Shown: positions 8,364 to 15,435 of the stretch, one piece after another
How positions within the stretch are numbered: the first letter of the stretch is position 1
Layout: each line of letters starts with the position of its first letter
Source of the DNA: an uncultured Rhizobiaceae group bacterium
GTDB lineage: Bacteria > Pseudomonadota > Alphaproteobacteria > Rhizobiales > Rhizobiaceae
Assembly (NCBI GenBank): GCA_937951455.1
Contig: CALFBU010000179.1
Location: 1 to 16,067 of the forward strand
Direction: 5' to 3'
DNA length: 16,067 bases
Made by a program: the position numbers and the translations under genes
Notes under the pieces: model-generated
Databases searched by the model: none
What the model was told of the DNA's origin: nothing
What the model saw: only the letters and a program-made list of their open reading frames with translations

Positions 8364-9167
8364 TTAAACAGCCTTCAAGCTTGCAAGTTCACGTTTTACC
8401 TTGCGCAATTCACGTCGCAACTCATGGACAGTTTTAATTAAGTCATCCATTTCCGTGCGGGTTGGCATTTGATACATTTCAGACCACGCTTCAGCCAAAT
8501 CTTTTTGTCTTGCTTTAATCTCGGTTGAGGAGCGGATCATGCGACGTTGCGCATCCATATATTCTGGCGAACGCTGAGTTTCCAAAAGCTCATGATTTGC
8601 TGCACCAAGCCAGGCATTCATGGCCTCTTCAGGGTTCGGTGCTTTCAGATCTTCGATTGAATAATCCTTGTTAAATCGGCCATAGGTGCGTACCCATGCG
8701 TCTTGCATAACCTTACCCATATCAGCAGCTGCTTGGGTATAATCCAGCGTTTCGCGCCATGTTTCTGCTGCTTCATGCTGTGGTGTTGCAAGGTCAGCAA
8801 ACTTGGGGCCTTCTGCAATCGATTGCAAGATTACACGCAGTTGTTCTGGCGCGTATTTGGTCCAGTTTGCCGGTTCAAGCAGCGCCAGAAAGGCATTGCC
8901 GGATTTTGTAAACTGATTTGAAAATTCACCGGACTGATTGGCGAAGATGTTAGGGTCCCAATCAGGAACCCAGCTTTTGATGAAGTTATCCCACGCTGGA
9001 AAGCTATCAGTTTGTTTTATCTGGCCGGAAAAGTCAGGCATATTTTCAAAAGACTTGTTGAAGGTTTCCATGGCTTCTGTTTGGGCCTTGAAAAATGCAT
9101 TTTGACCTTGTTCCCAAATCTGAAACATTTGATCCATGCCACCATCGTTGTTGTCTTTATCGGCCAT
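8364..9167 (-). CDS. phaE: Class III PHA synthase subunit PhaE
   Basis: PhaE is the non-catalytic partner that activates PhaC. The 267-residue chain is largely helical and rich in Trp, Gln and Glu. It ends in the typical PhaE C-terminal signature PTRTEMDDLIKTVHELRREL followed by a basic amphipathic helix, probably coiled coil. The core AAETWRETLDY...RFNKDYSIEDL also fits the family. It is shorter than the A. vinosum PhaE (about 357 residues). I chose ATG at 9167 because GGAG lies six bases upstream; an upstream in-frame TTG at 9179 sits on that ribosome site and is unlikely to be used. It lies 21 bases after the alcohol dehydrogenase stop and 2 bases before phaC. The family call rests on the C-terminal signature and the pairing with a class III phaC. 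Confidence 0.9.
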   Translation of the reverse strand: MADKDNNDGGMDQMFQIWEQGQNAFFKAQTEAMETFNKSFENMPDFSGQIKQTDSFPAWDNFIKSWVPDWDPNIFANQSGEFSNQFTKSGNAFLALLEPANWTKYAPEQLRVILQSIAEGPKFADLATPQHEAAETWRETLDYTQAAADMGKVMQDAWVRTYGRFNKDYSIEDLKAPNPEEAMNAWLGAANHELLETQRSPEYMDAQRRMIRSSTEIKARQKDLAEAWSEMYQMPTRTEMDDLIKTVHELRRELRKVKRELASLKAV

Positions 9168-9188
9168 GCCTGTCTCCAAATCCGCTTG

Positions 9189-10343
9189 TTATAATGCTTG
9201 CGTGTAAATATCCAACGCTGCTTCGTAAGTCATTTCGCGTGGGTTGTTCACAAGCAGACGCTGTTGTTTCATGGCATCTTCGGCAAGCATCGGCAGATGG
9301 TTGTGATTAACACCCACTTCTGCCAGTTTTGATTGCATGCCAAGTTCAGGCCCCATCGCCTTGAACCCGTCTACCATGCCCTTACAGGCTTCCGCTTCTG
9401 ATTTGCCAGCAAGATCTTTAAAGATGATCGGCGCAAGTTCAGCATATTGGTGCGATGCACCTTCCATGTTGAAATCGAGTACGTAAGGAAGCACAAGTGC
9501 GTTTGAAAGTCCGTGTGGGACATGGAAATGCCCGCCAAGTGGATAAGCCAAAGCATGCACTGCCGCCACAGGCGCATTCGCAAACGCCATGCCTGCCAGC
9601 ATCGAACCAAGCAACATGTTTGAACGGGCTTCACGGTTTTGCCCGTCTTTACAGGCGGTGTGAATACTACCGCCCAAGAGTTCCAGCGCCTGACGTGCCA
9701 ATGTGTCTGATAGAATGTTTTTCTTGTGCTTTGAGGTGAAAGCCTCAATCGCATGAACCATGGCGTCAATGCCGGTAGCTGCGGTAATATGCGCTGGTAA
9801 ACCTACGGTGAGTTCCGCATCAAGAATAGCCCAGTCTGGAATGAGCTGATGCGAGACGACGCCTTTCTTTTCGTTAGTACCAGTTGTAACGATTGAGATC
9901 GGTGTTACCTCTGACCCTGTTCCAGCAGTAGTTGGTGCAAGTACCATGGGCAGACGACCGCCTTTAACCAAGCCAACGCCATACATTTCACTGATGGGCT
10001 GGTCTGAGCCACACAGTACGGCGATGAGTTTTGCTGTATCCATTGAAGAACCGCCGCCAACTGAAACAATGCCGTCAATACCAGCGCCCTTACATTCATC
10101 AACGGCCTTCAGGATCATTTCTTCTGGAGGATCAGCCACAACATCATCAATAATATGCACATCAATCTTGGCTTCTTTCAAGCTATCAAGGGATGCTTTG
10201 GCAAGACCCAGCTCAAGAATGATTTTGTCTGTTACAAAAGCAACTTTCTCGCAGCCCATGTCAGCCATGATGCCACCGATTTTTGAGGTACTGCCAACTT
10301 CCGAAAGAATGGACTTTGTGGTTTGGAATTGAAACGCGTGCAT
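9189..10343 (-). CDS. Iron-containing alcohol dehydrogenase (group III)
   Basis: This NAD(P)-dependent oxidoreductase interconverts an alcohol and an aldehyde using one bound divalent metal, usually Fe2+. The 384-residue length is normal. The nucleotide-binding motif GGGSSMD lies at 96-102, followed by APTTAGTGSEVTP (136-148). All four metal ligands are visible: Asp193 and His197 (GIDAMVHAIEAF), His263 (VHALAYPLGGH) and His277 (HVPHG). The family includes propanediol, butanol, lactaldehyde and 4-hydroxybutyrate dehydrogenases, and the sequence alone does not choose between them. An AAGGG ribosome site lies eight bases before the ATG. It is second in the operon, 24 bases after the ThDP enzyme and 21 bases before phaE, which suggests it makes or consumes a hydroxyacid used for the polymer. 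Confidence 0.94.
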   Translation of the reverse strand: MHAFQFQTTKSILSEVGSTSKIGGIMADMGCEKVAFVTDKIILELGLAKASLDSLKEAKIDVHIIDDVVADPPEEMILKAVDECKGAGIDGIVSVGGGSSMDTAKLIAVLCGSDQPISEMYGVGLVKGGRLPMVLAPTTAGTGSEVTPISIVTTGTNEKKGVVSHQLIPDWAILDAELTVGLPAHITAATGIDAMVHAIEAFTSKHKKNILSDTLARQALELLGGSIHTACKDGQNREARSNMLLGSMLAGMAFANAPVAAVHALAYPLGGHFHVPHGLSNALVLPYVLDFNMEGASHQYAELAPIIFKDLAGKSEAEACKGMVDGFKAMGPELGMQSKLAEVGVNHNHLPMLAEDAMKQQRLLVNNPREMTYEAALDIYTQAL

Positions 10344-10367
10344 TTTTACACCCTTATTAGATTTGTA

Positions 10368-12026
10368 TTATGATTCATCTTCTATAGACTTCATGCTCTT
10401 CAAGCGTTCAGTCAATTTCATGTTTTCTGAGTAATCAACCGGACAATCGATCAGAGAAACACCGCCGTCGTTCATCGCAGTTTTCAGGACGGATTGCAGG
10501 TCTTCTGCTTTTTCGATTTTATAACCATTTGCGCCAAAGCTTTCTGCAAATTTTATAAAGTCCGGATTGCCTACATCGACATTACTCTTACGCCCAAATT
10601 CTCTTAGCTGATGCCATTCAATCAAGCCGAGCTTGTTATCGTTAAACATCAAAATGGTAATGTTGAGACCCAGGCGAACTGCTGTTTCGATTTCCTGATT
10701 GTTCATCATGAAGCCACCATCGCCACTAACGGCGACAATGTTGCGATCCGGATAAACAAGCTTTGCGGCAATGGCGCCTGGCAATGCAATACCCATGGAA
10801 GCAAAACCATTTGAGATAATACAAGTATTTGGCCGCTCCGCCTGGAACATACGAGCCATCCACATTTTGTGCGCACCAACATCAGAAATTACGACATCTT
10901 CAGGATCAAGGCACTGGCGAATGTCATAGATTATTTTCTGCGGTTTTACCGGATAGCTATTATCTTCCGCATGCGCATTCAGTTCCTTTGAGATTTTCTT
11001 GCGCAACTTCATCATGGCAGGGCTTGGTTCGCGATCACATTGCGCACCTATCCGAGCCATGGAATCCTTCAAGTCACCAATAACACCTGCTTCTACTATA
11101 TAATGTGTATCAACTTCTGCAGGTGACCCATCAACATGAATGATTTTTTTATCGCAATTAGGGTTCCAGTGGCCAGGATCATATTCGACCATGTCATATC
11201 CAACACAGATGACGAGATCCGCCTCGTCAATCCCGAAAGCCACCAAGTCATGTGCCTTCAAACCCACGGTTCCCAAACTTAAATGATGGGAAGAAGGAAT
11301 AACTCCCTTAGCCATAAAGGTTGTTGCAACTGGAGCGTTGATGCTTTCTGCAAACTCAACAAGTGCATCTGATGCACCATGTCTTATGATACCGTTACCT
11401 GCAATGATAATCGGATTGTTTGCTTTCGTAATCATTTCTGCAACCTGGCGGCATTTGCCACGTGCGGCGCAAGAAAGAGGCGCTGACTGTACCTTGAGGG
11501 GCACTAACGAGCCCACATCCATATCAGCAATATTTTCAGGAAAATCTATGAAAGAAGCGCCAGGTTTTTCGGCTTGCGCAAATTTAAATGCTTTACGCAC
11601 GACTTCAGGAACGATTTCTGGTGCTCGGATTTGAGTGCTGTACTTAGTAATGGGCTCAAAAAGATTTACCAAATCCAAAATCTGATGGCTCTCTTTGTGC
11701 ATTCTGGTTGTTGCACCTTGACCAGCGATAGCAACCATCGGAGCGCGATCCATATTGCCATCAGCAACGCCTGTAACAAGGTTCGTCGCGCCTGGTCCCA
11801 ATGTTGACATACATACACCAGCTTTCCCAGTAAGCCTGCCATATACATCTGCCATGAATGCAGCGCCTTGTTCGTGTCGGGTTACGATAAATTTGATAGG
11901 GCTATCAAGTAGGGCATCCATCACAGCGATATTTTCTTCGCCTGGAATACCAAAAATATAATCAACCCCTTCATTCTCCAGGCATTTAACCAAGAGTTGG
12001 GCTGCTGTTAGTGATTGGTTGGACAA
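10368..12026 (-). CDS. Thiamine-diphosphate enzyme, acetolactate synthase (catabolic AlsS-like)
   Basis: This 552-residue ThDP enzyme joins or decarboxylates 2-oxoacids; the best family match is FAD-independent catabolic acetolactate synthase (two pyruvate to acetolactate and CO2). The N-terminal domain has GIPGEEN (26-32) and catalytic glutamate Glu52 in RHEQGAAFMADVYGR. The C-terminal ThDP/Mg domain has SGDGGFMMNN at 434-443. AlsS-like stretches include GYDMVEYDPGHWN (276-288) and CPVDYSENMKL (528-538). No regulatory small subunit is nearby. The start is TTG at 12026, supported by GGAG six bases upstream and by the natural N-terminus; no ATG precedes it. As first gene of the PHA operon it probably supplies a precursor. 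The true substrate may not be pyruvate, since AlsS enzymes can also decarboxylate other 2-oxoacids. Confidence 0.88.
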   Translation of the reverse strand: MSNQSLTAAQLLVKCLENEGVDYIFGIPGEENIAVMDALLDSPIKFIVTRHEQGAAFMADVYGRLTGKAGVCMSTLGPGATNLVTGVADGNMDRAPMVAIAGQGATTRMHKESHQILDLVNLFEPITKYSTQIRAPEIVPEVVRKAFKFAQAEKPGASFIDFPENIADMDVGSLVPLKVQSAPLSCAARGKCRQVAEMITKANNPIIIAGNGIIRHGASDALVEFAESINAPVATTFMAKGVIPSSHHLSLGTVGLKAHDLVAFGIDEADLVICVGYDMVEYDPGHWNPNCDKKIIHVDGSPAEVDTHYIVEAGVIGDLKDSMARIGAQCDREPSPAMMKLRKKISKELNAHAEDNSYPVKPQKIIYDIRQCLDPEDVVISDVGAHKMWMARMFQAERPNTCIISNGFASMGIALPGAIAAKLVYPDRNIVAVSGDGGFMMNNQEIETAVRLGLNITILMFNDNKLGLIEWHQLREFGRKSNVDVGNPDFIKFAESFGANGYKIEKAEDLQSVLKTAMNDGGVSLIDCPVDYSENMKLTERLKSMKSIEDES

Positions 12027-12230
12027 TTCGATCTCCGCTATGATTACAATAATGCTAAATAGAAAAGCAGTGAAATCTAAAAAGGTTCCATATTTTTTGT
12101 AGATACGGAAAAAATTTCATTATTTTCTTAATTTACAACCAAACCATCTAAACTGTTGCATATCAAGTGTTTAGAATGCATTGGCGCGTTGCAAAAACTG
12201 CATTCACCCTCGATTTTAAAAAAAATTTTG

Positions 12231-12239
12231 TGCGGTGCA
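12231..12239. promoter_or_regulatory. Putative PhaR box 1 (TGCGGTGCA)
   Basis: This copy of the TGCRRTGCA motif sits inside a perfect dyad TTGTGC-GGT-GCACAA at 12228-12242. It starts exactly 20 bases, about two helical turns, before box 2. TGC-rich sequences are known PhaR targets in Paracoccus and Rhodobacter. Binding here is inferred. Confidence 0.6.
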
Positions 12240-12249
12240 CAAAAATATG

Positions 12250-12278
12250 TTGCAATGCACAATAATATATCCTATATT
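12250..12278 (+). promoter_or_regulatory. Predicted phasin promoter, -35 overlapping a PhaR box
   Basis: The -35 box TTGCAA (12250-12255) and -10 box TATATT (12273-12278) are separated by an ideal 17 bases and match the sigma-70 consensus at four and five of six positions. Transcription would start near 12285, giving a leader of about 60 bases. The -35 lies within PhaR box 2, so a bound repressor would block RNA polymerase directly. Confidence 0.6.
12251..12259. promoter_or_regulatory. Putative PhaR box 2 (TGCAATGCA)
   Basis: This second TGCRRTGCA copy lies within TTGCAATGCACAA (12250-12262) and overlaps the predicted phasin -35 box. Its right flank, GCACAA, repeats the right arm of box 1. 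The spacing to box 1 would place two PhaR units on the same helix face. Confidence 0.6.
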
Positions 12279-12345
12279 CAGTTCATCGAGGTCGACAGAG
12301 TTTCTTGTTCGACGAGCTTTTATTACAAACAAAAGGCATAATAGG

Positions 12346-12714
12346 ATGACAAAGAAAATGGATACTGCAGACACAAAAGAATATGTAACAAAGCACATCG
12401 CCAACTCAGAAAAAGTTGTAGAGAGCGCAATTGAATTCAATGCAGCTTGCTTTAAAGGCGGCGAAGCAATGGCCAAGAAATTGTATGAAAACTACGTTTC
12501 TAACGTTGCAGCAGCGTTTGATGGTGTGAAAGCACTTAACAAAACAAACGACGTAGCAGAGTTTTATAAGGTTGCTACATCAAACATGGCAGCTTCCGCT
12601 GAGCGCTACACAGAACAAACTAAAGGTGTTGCTGAGCTTTCAGGTAAACTGATGAAAGAAACTGGTGAAGCTGGTCGTCTAGCTTATTCAAAAAGCTTCG
12701 CAGTAAACTTCTAA
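12346..12714 (+). CDS. phaP: Phasin (PHA granule-associated protein)
   Basis: This small helical protein of 122 residues coats PHA granules and controls their size and number. The chain is mostly amphipathic helix without Pro, Trp or Cys clusters. It has phasin-like heptads such as AIEFNAACFKGGEAMAKKL and AASAERYTEQTKGVAEL, and fits the phasin_2 family by length and composition. I chose ATG at 12346, with AAGG nine bases upstream. A longer reading from 12235 would start inside the promoter and is rejected; ATG at 12358 is a possible alternative. It has its own promoter carrying two PhaR boxes and its own terminator, and phaR follows. This layout is typical for phasin repressed by PhaR when no polymer is present. 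Confidence 0.88.
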   Translation: MTKKMDTADTKEYVTKHIANSEKVVESAIEFNAACFKGGEAMAKKLYENYVSNVAAAFDGVKALNKTNDVAEFYKVATSNMAASAERYTEQTKGVAELSGKLMKETGEAGRLAYSKSFAVNF

Positions 12715-12774
12715 GCTTTAAGGCTTAATTTTAACTGGCCTCATCATCTCCTCCTAGATTTGGTCAGTACATAC

Positions 12775-12810
12775 AACCGCCAGTCCCCATAAAGGACTGG
12801 CGGTTTTTTT
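12775..12810 (+). terminator. Rho-independent terminator after the phasin gene
   Basis: A perfect twelve-base-pair stem, AACCGCCAGTCC (12775-12786) with GGACTGGCGGTT (12794-12805), has a seven-base loop. A run of seven T follows (12804-12810). It lies 60 bases after the phasin stop and isolates the abundant phasin transcript from phaR, which must therefore have its own promoter. Confidence 0.95.
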
Positions 12811-12861
12811 ATTTTTATAGGTGGTTTCCATTGCTTAGAATACAAGCTACAAATCATATGA

Positions 12862-12870
12862 TGCAGTGCA
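12862..12870. promoter_or_regulatory. Putative PhaR box 3 (TGCAGTGCA) at the phaR promoter
   Basis: This third TGCRRTGCA copy, in TGCAGTGCAACAA, is 31 bases before the phaR start. A -10-like TATGAT (12857-12862) abuts it, though its -35 is weak. The position suggests that PhaR represses its own gene. Confidence 0.55.
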
Positions 12871-12900
12871 ACAAATTCTACTTAAAAAAAGGGGTAGTAA

Positions 12901-13512
12901 GTGCCAAAATCAGATAAAAATACGTCAGATAACGCGCAAAATGACGATATTATTATTATTAAAAAATATCCCAACAGGCGTTTGTATAATACCGCAACAA
13001 GCACTTATATCGTGCTTGACGACTTGGTTGAGCTTGTAAAAAGCGGAAAGCCATTTGAAATACGCGATACGAAAAGTGGCGATGACATCACGCGTGAGAT
13101 ACTCAATCAAATCATTTTTGAACGTGAAACAGGTAAATCAAACTTCCATTTTCCGCTTGAAGTGCAAAAACAGCTTATTGGCATGTATGATGATACCTAC
13201 GGCAAAATGATGCCGAGTTATCTCAAAGAATCACTGGATGTATTTGCAGCTGAGCGTGAACGCATGAAATCAACGATGGAAAACGTTGTTGAACGCAATA
13301 CAAAAGCCATGATGGAATTCAGCCAGAACATTGCGCGCCAAAATCTGGAAGTGTTCAAGCGATCATGGGAAATGTTTGGCAATGCGCCCACAAAATCAAA
13401 GACCAAGGGCGATAGTGAAGAGACTCAAGTTGACGCAGAAGATAATTCGGAACTTGATGAAATTCAAAAGCAAATCAATCAACTTCAAGACCGTTTGAAG
13501 AACCTTAAGTAA
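12901..13512 (+). CDS. phaR: PHA synthesis repressor PhaR
   Basis: This cytoplasmic DNA-binding regulator also binds PHA granules. It represses phasin and often its own gene until polymer forms and titrates it away. The 203-residue chain has the conserved PHB accumulation regulatory domain at about 20-80, with IIIKKYPNRRLYNTATSTYI and DDITREILNQIIFERE. A second conserved block follows at about 80-115 (FHFPLEVQKQLIGMYDDTYGKMMPSYLKESL), then a charged linker and a C-terminal coiled coil (ELDEIQKQINQLQDRLKNL). The start is GTG at 12901, six bases after AAGGGG. It lies between the phasin terminator and the alpha/beta hydrolase, with a TGCAGTGCA box upstream. The assignment is very secure; the binding sites are inferred. 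Confidence 0.96.
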   Translation: MPKSDKNTSDNAQNDDIIIIKKYPNRRLYNTATSTYIVLDDLVELVKSGKPFEIRDTKSGDDITREILNQIIFERETGKSNFHFPLEVQKQLIGMYDDTYGKMMPSYLKESLDVFAAERERMKSTMENVVERNTKAMMEFSQNIARQNLEVFKRSWEMFGNAPTKSKTKGDSEETQVDAEDNSELDEIQKQINQLQDRLKNLK

Positions 13513-13529
13513 TGGACACATAATCAGGA

Positions 13530-14420
13530 ATGCCGCATCGTTTAAAACAACCGCAAAAAGCTTATTCAAAACACTACGTATTAGGGTTGGGGTACCATGG
13601 ATTCCACAGGATCAATTATCTTGAGTGGGGCAAAACCGATAATTTTAAGAACCAAGAGACCTTGCTCTGTGTCCATGGTTTGACCAGAAATGCCCGCGAT
13701 TTTGACTATTTCGCAGAAAAGCTTTGTGATAAATACCGTATAATCTGTCCAGACGTTGTCGGCCGTGGTGATAGCGACCATTTGTTGGATGATGAAAGCT
13801 ATAACTATCTTCAGTATAATTCAGATATGAATGCGCTCATTGCGCGTTTGGGCGATAAAGATCTGAATTTCGTAGGCACATCAATGGGCGGAATCATCGG
13901 AATGGTGTTAGCCTCTGTGTCCCAATCTCCGATAAAAAGACTGGTTGTCAACGATATTGGACCTGAAGTGTCACGCGACGCGCTATTGTCTATCGCTGAA
14001 TATATTGGCAAATCTACAGAGTTCGAGTCTCGCAAGGAGGTTGAGGAATATCTGAGAAAAATTTATCCAGAGTTTGCCCCCATGACTGATGAAGATTGGG
14101 AACACCTAGCCAAATATTCCTGCAAACGGACTGAGCATGGCACTTACAAAATGAAGGTTGATCCACGCGTTGGAGATGCGTTCAGAGATTCAATTTCTTA
14201 TTTCAATGTTGATATGTGGGAAATCTGGGAAAAAATCACGTGTCCTGTGTTGGTTCTGCGTGGAAAAGACTCAAGTTTTCTCTCGGCTGAAACGGCTGAA
14301 AAAATGCTATCTTGCGGACCAGAGACGACAGTTGTGGAATTTGACAATACAGGCCACACGCCAACACTCCGCAACGATGAGCAAGTGAATGTTGTCGCGG
14401 AGTGGCTTAACCAGAATTAA
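13530..14420 (+). CDS. Alpha/beta hydrolase of unknown substrate, next to phaR
   Basis: This 296-residue cytoplasmic alpha/beta-hydrolase has no signal peptide. The oxyanion motif HG (49-50) precedes LTRNARDFDYFAEKL. The nucleophile elbow GTSMGG (116-121) gives Ser118, and the likely acid is Asp247 (RGKDSSF) and base His276 (NTGHTPTL). The family includes esterases, lactonases, thioesterases and some intracellular PHA depolymerases; nothing here decides between them. The start is 17 bases after the phaR stop and no terminator intervenes, so the two are probably cotranscribed. This makes a role in PHA turnover or in acyl-CoA or ester hydrolysis plausible but unproven. An AGGA directly touches the ATG, so translation initiation may be weak or coupled to phaR. 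Confidence 0.85.
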   Translation: MPHRLKQPQKAYSKHYVLGLGYHGFHRINYLEWGKTDNFKNQETLLCVHGLTRNARDFDYFAEKLCDKYRIICPDVVGRGDSDHLLDDESYNYLQYNSDMNALIARLGDKDLNFVGTSMGGIIGMVLASVSQSPIKRLVVNDIGPEVSRDALLSIAEYIGKSTEFESRKEVEEYLRKIYPEFAPMTDEDWEHLAKYSCKRTEHGTYKMKVDPRVGDAFRDSISYFNVDMWEIWEKITCPVLVLRGKDSSFLSAETAEKMLSCGPETTVVEFDNTGHTPTLRNDEQVNVVAEWLNQN

Positions 14421-14441
14421 GCTGCAAAGCAGGCATTAAAT

Positions 14442-15353
14442 TTATGGCTTTGCTGTTTGGTCCAGATGCTTCTCTGCAGCATCAACGACGTTTTGTGTAA
14501 AATGCTTCAATGGTTCAGCGACCATACGGCTGCAGTGCCAGTAAAGCGGTTTGTTCAAGGGCGCATTCGGTACAAGCTCGACCAATTCGCCAGACTGAAT
14601 ATATTTATCCACCATTTGAGAAGGGTTCATGCCCCAGGCGACATCGCCAAGGCAAGCCTGAACAAATCCAGGAGATGACGGTAGAATATAGGTGTCATGT
14701 AGGACGGTCTTGCCGAAATTCTGCTTCATCCATTGTTGCTGCAAATCATCTTGTGCGCTGTAACGCAGTGCTGGCGCATTCTGTAACGCATCCAGTGTAA
14801 CGCCATCAGGAAAATAACGCTCCATAAAAGCGGGACTCGCTGTCGCTCTATAGACATGCATTCCAAGATAGCGACTGCTAAAGCCTTGAACCGGCACTTT
14901 GTTAATAGAGATAGCAGCCAAAACCGACCCAAACTTCAACTCATCAATTGAGTAGTCCTGATCCGCAATGGAGACTTCAAACATATAAGAGGTTTTTTCT
15001 GCTGCTTCCTTTCTGAAAACATCCATGAACCAGCTCGAAAGACTGTCGTCATTTACAACAATTTTGATAACAGGTTTGCGGTGATCCACTTTTGCCGGTG
15101 TACAATCGTTGGCACTGATAATTTTATCTTCAAGTATGGAAACCAGTTCCGCATGTCTGCACAGTTCAACGCCCACATGCGTTGGCTTGATAGGTGGCTG
15201 ACGATTGATAACGACGGCGCCGATGCGTTCCTCGAGCAATTTAATGCGCTGCGAAACTGCTGAAGAAGTTATCCCAAGAGATCTTGCGGCTCCTTCAAAA
15301 CTACCTTCTCTCTCAACAGCTAGTAAAGCCTCTAAGTGCGCATAATCGAACAT
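14442..15353 (-). CDS. argP: LysR-family transcriptional regulator, ArgP/IciA type
   Basis: This is a DNA-binding regulator of 303 residues with an N-terminal winged helix-turn-helix (GSFEGAARSLGITSSAVSQRI at about 17-37) and a C-terminal effector domain. Similarity to ArgP is clear in AVEREGSFEGAA, SSAVSQRIKLLEE, MERYFPDGVTLDAL and KPLYWHCSRM. ArgP senses lysine or arginine in E. coli and usually controls amino-acid export or metabolism. I chose ATG at 15353 because AGGAG lies nine bases upstream; a reading from 15383 adds ten residues with no family support. A candidate promoter reads leftward with -35 TTGACG (15401-15406, complement) and -10 GCTAAT (15376-15381, complement), spacer 19. A perfect LysR-type dyad lies about 60 bases before the predicted transcription start. 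It is convergent with the hydrolase gene, 21 bases apart. Confidence 0.9.
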   Translation of the reverse strand: MFDYAHLEALLAVEREGSFEGAARSLGITSSAVSQRIKLLEERIGAVVINRQPPIKPTHVGVELCRHAELVSILEDKIISANDCTPAKVDHRKPVIKIVVNDDSLSSWFMDVFRKEAAEKTSYMFEVSIADQDYSIDELKFGSVLAAISINKVPVQGFSSRYLGMHVYRATASPAFMERYFPDGVTLDALQNAPALRYSAQDDLQQQWMKQNFGKTVLHDTYILPSSPGFVQACLGDVAWGMNPSQMVDKYIQSGELVELVPNAPLNKPLYWHCSRMVAEPLKHFTQNVVDAAEKHLDQTAKP

Positions 15354-15422
15354 GAATAAAATCTCCTTAACCCACATTAGCACTAATCATTTTAGATGCA
15401 CGTCAAAAGAACTTAATTCTTC

Positions 15423-15435
15423 TAATGCGGCATTA
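15423..15435. promoter_or_regulatory. Putative LysR-type operator, perfect T-N11-A dyad
   Basis: TAATGC-G-GCATTA is a perfect 13-base palindrome with a single central base. It begins with T and ends with A eleven bases later, the classic LysR box. It lies between the divergent ArgP-like regulator (70 bases) and the desaturase-like gene (95 bases), and near -60 of the predicted regulator promoter, where LysR proteins autoregulate. A weaker TTAG-CA-CTAA dyad lies at 15377-15386. Confidence 0.6.

Larger units (their letters stand above)
12027..12345. promoter_or_regulatory. Divergent control region between the PHA-synthase operon and the phasin gene
   Basis: This 319-base AT-rich stretch has no credible gene. 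The phasin-proximal half holds a TGC-rich cluster (about 12176-12262) with two TGCRRTGCA boxes and a good phasin promoter. The left half contains a dyad TTCCATAT (12086-12093) / ATACGGAA (12103-12110) with one mismatch, 60-85 bases before the ThDP-enzyme start, which could be an operator for the leftward operon. I could not identify a convincing leftward -35/-10 pair. The phasin leader also has an imperfect hairpin at 12291-12313, just before the ribosome site. Confidence 0.6.

Noticed and set aside
9168-9179. Longer PhaE starting at TTG 9179
   Set aside because: The extra four codons include the GGAG ribosome site that serves the ATG at 9167.
9946-10332. 128-codon open frame on the + strand
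   Set aside because: Antisense to the iron-alcohol dehydrogenase, whose nucleotide-binding and metal motifs are intact.
12291-12313. Imperfect hairpin in the phasin leader, considered as a riboswitch or RNA element
   Set aside because: Only five continuous pairs plus bulged pairs; no resemblance to a known riboswitch. Mentioned only within the control region.
12235-12345. Longer phasin reading starting at 12235
   Set aside because: It would begin inside the PhaR boxes and promoter and adds residues unlike any phasin; a better ribosome site precedes ATG 12346.
14424-14453. Inverted repeat GCAAAGC / GCTTTGC between the hydrolase and the LysR gene
   Set aside because: The stem is only seven pairs with a 16-base loop, lacks a T tract and overlaps the LysR coding end, so I did not call a terminator.
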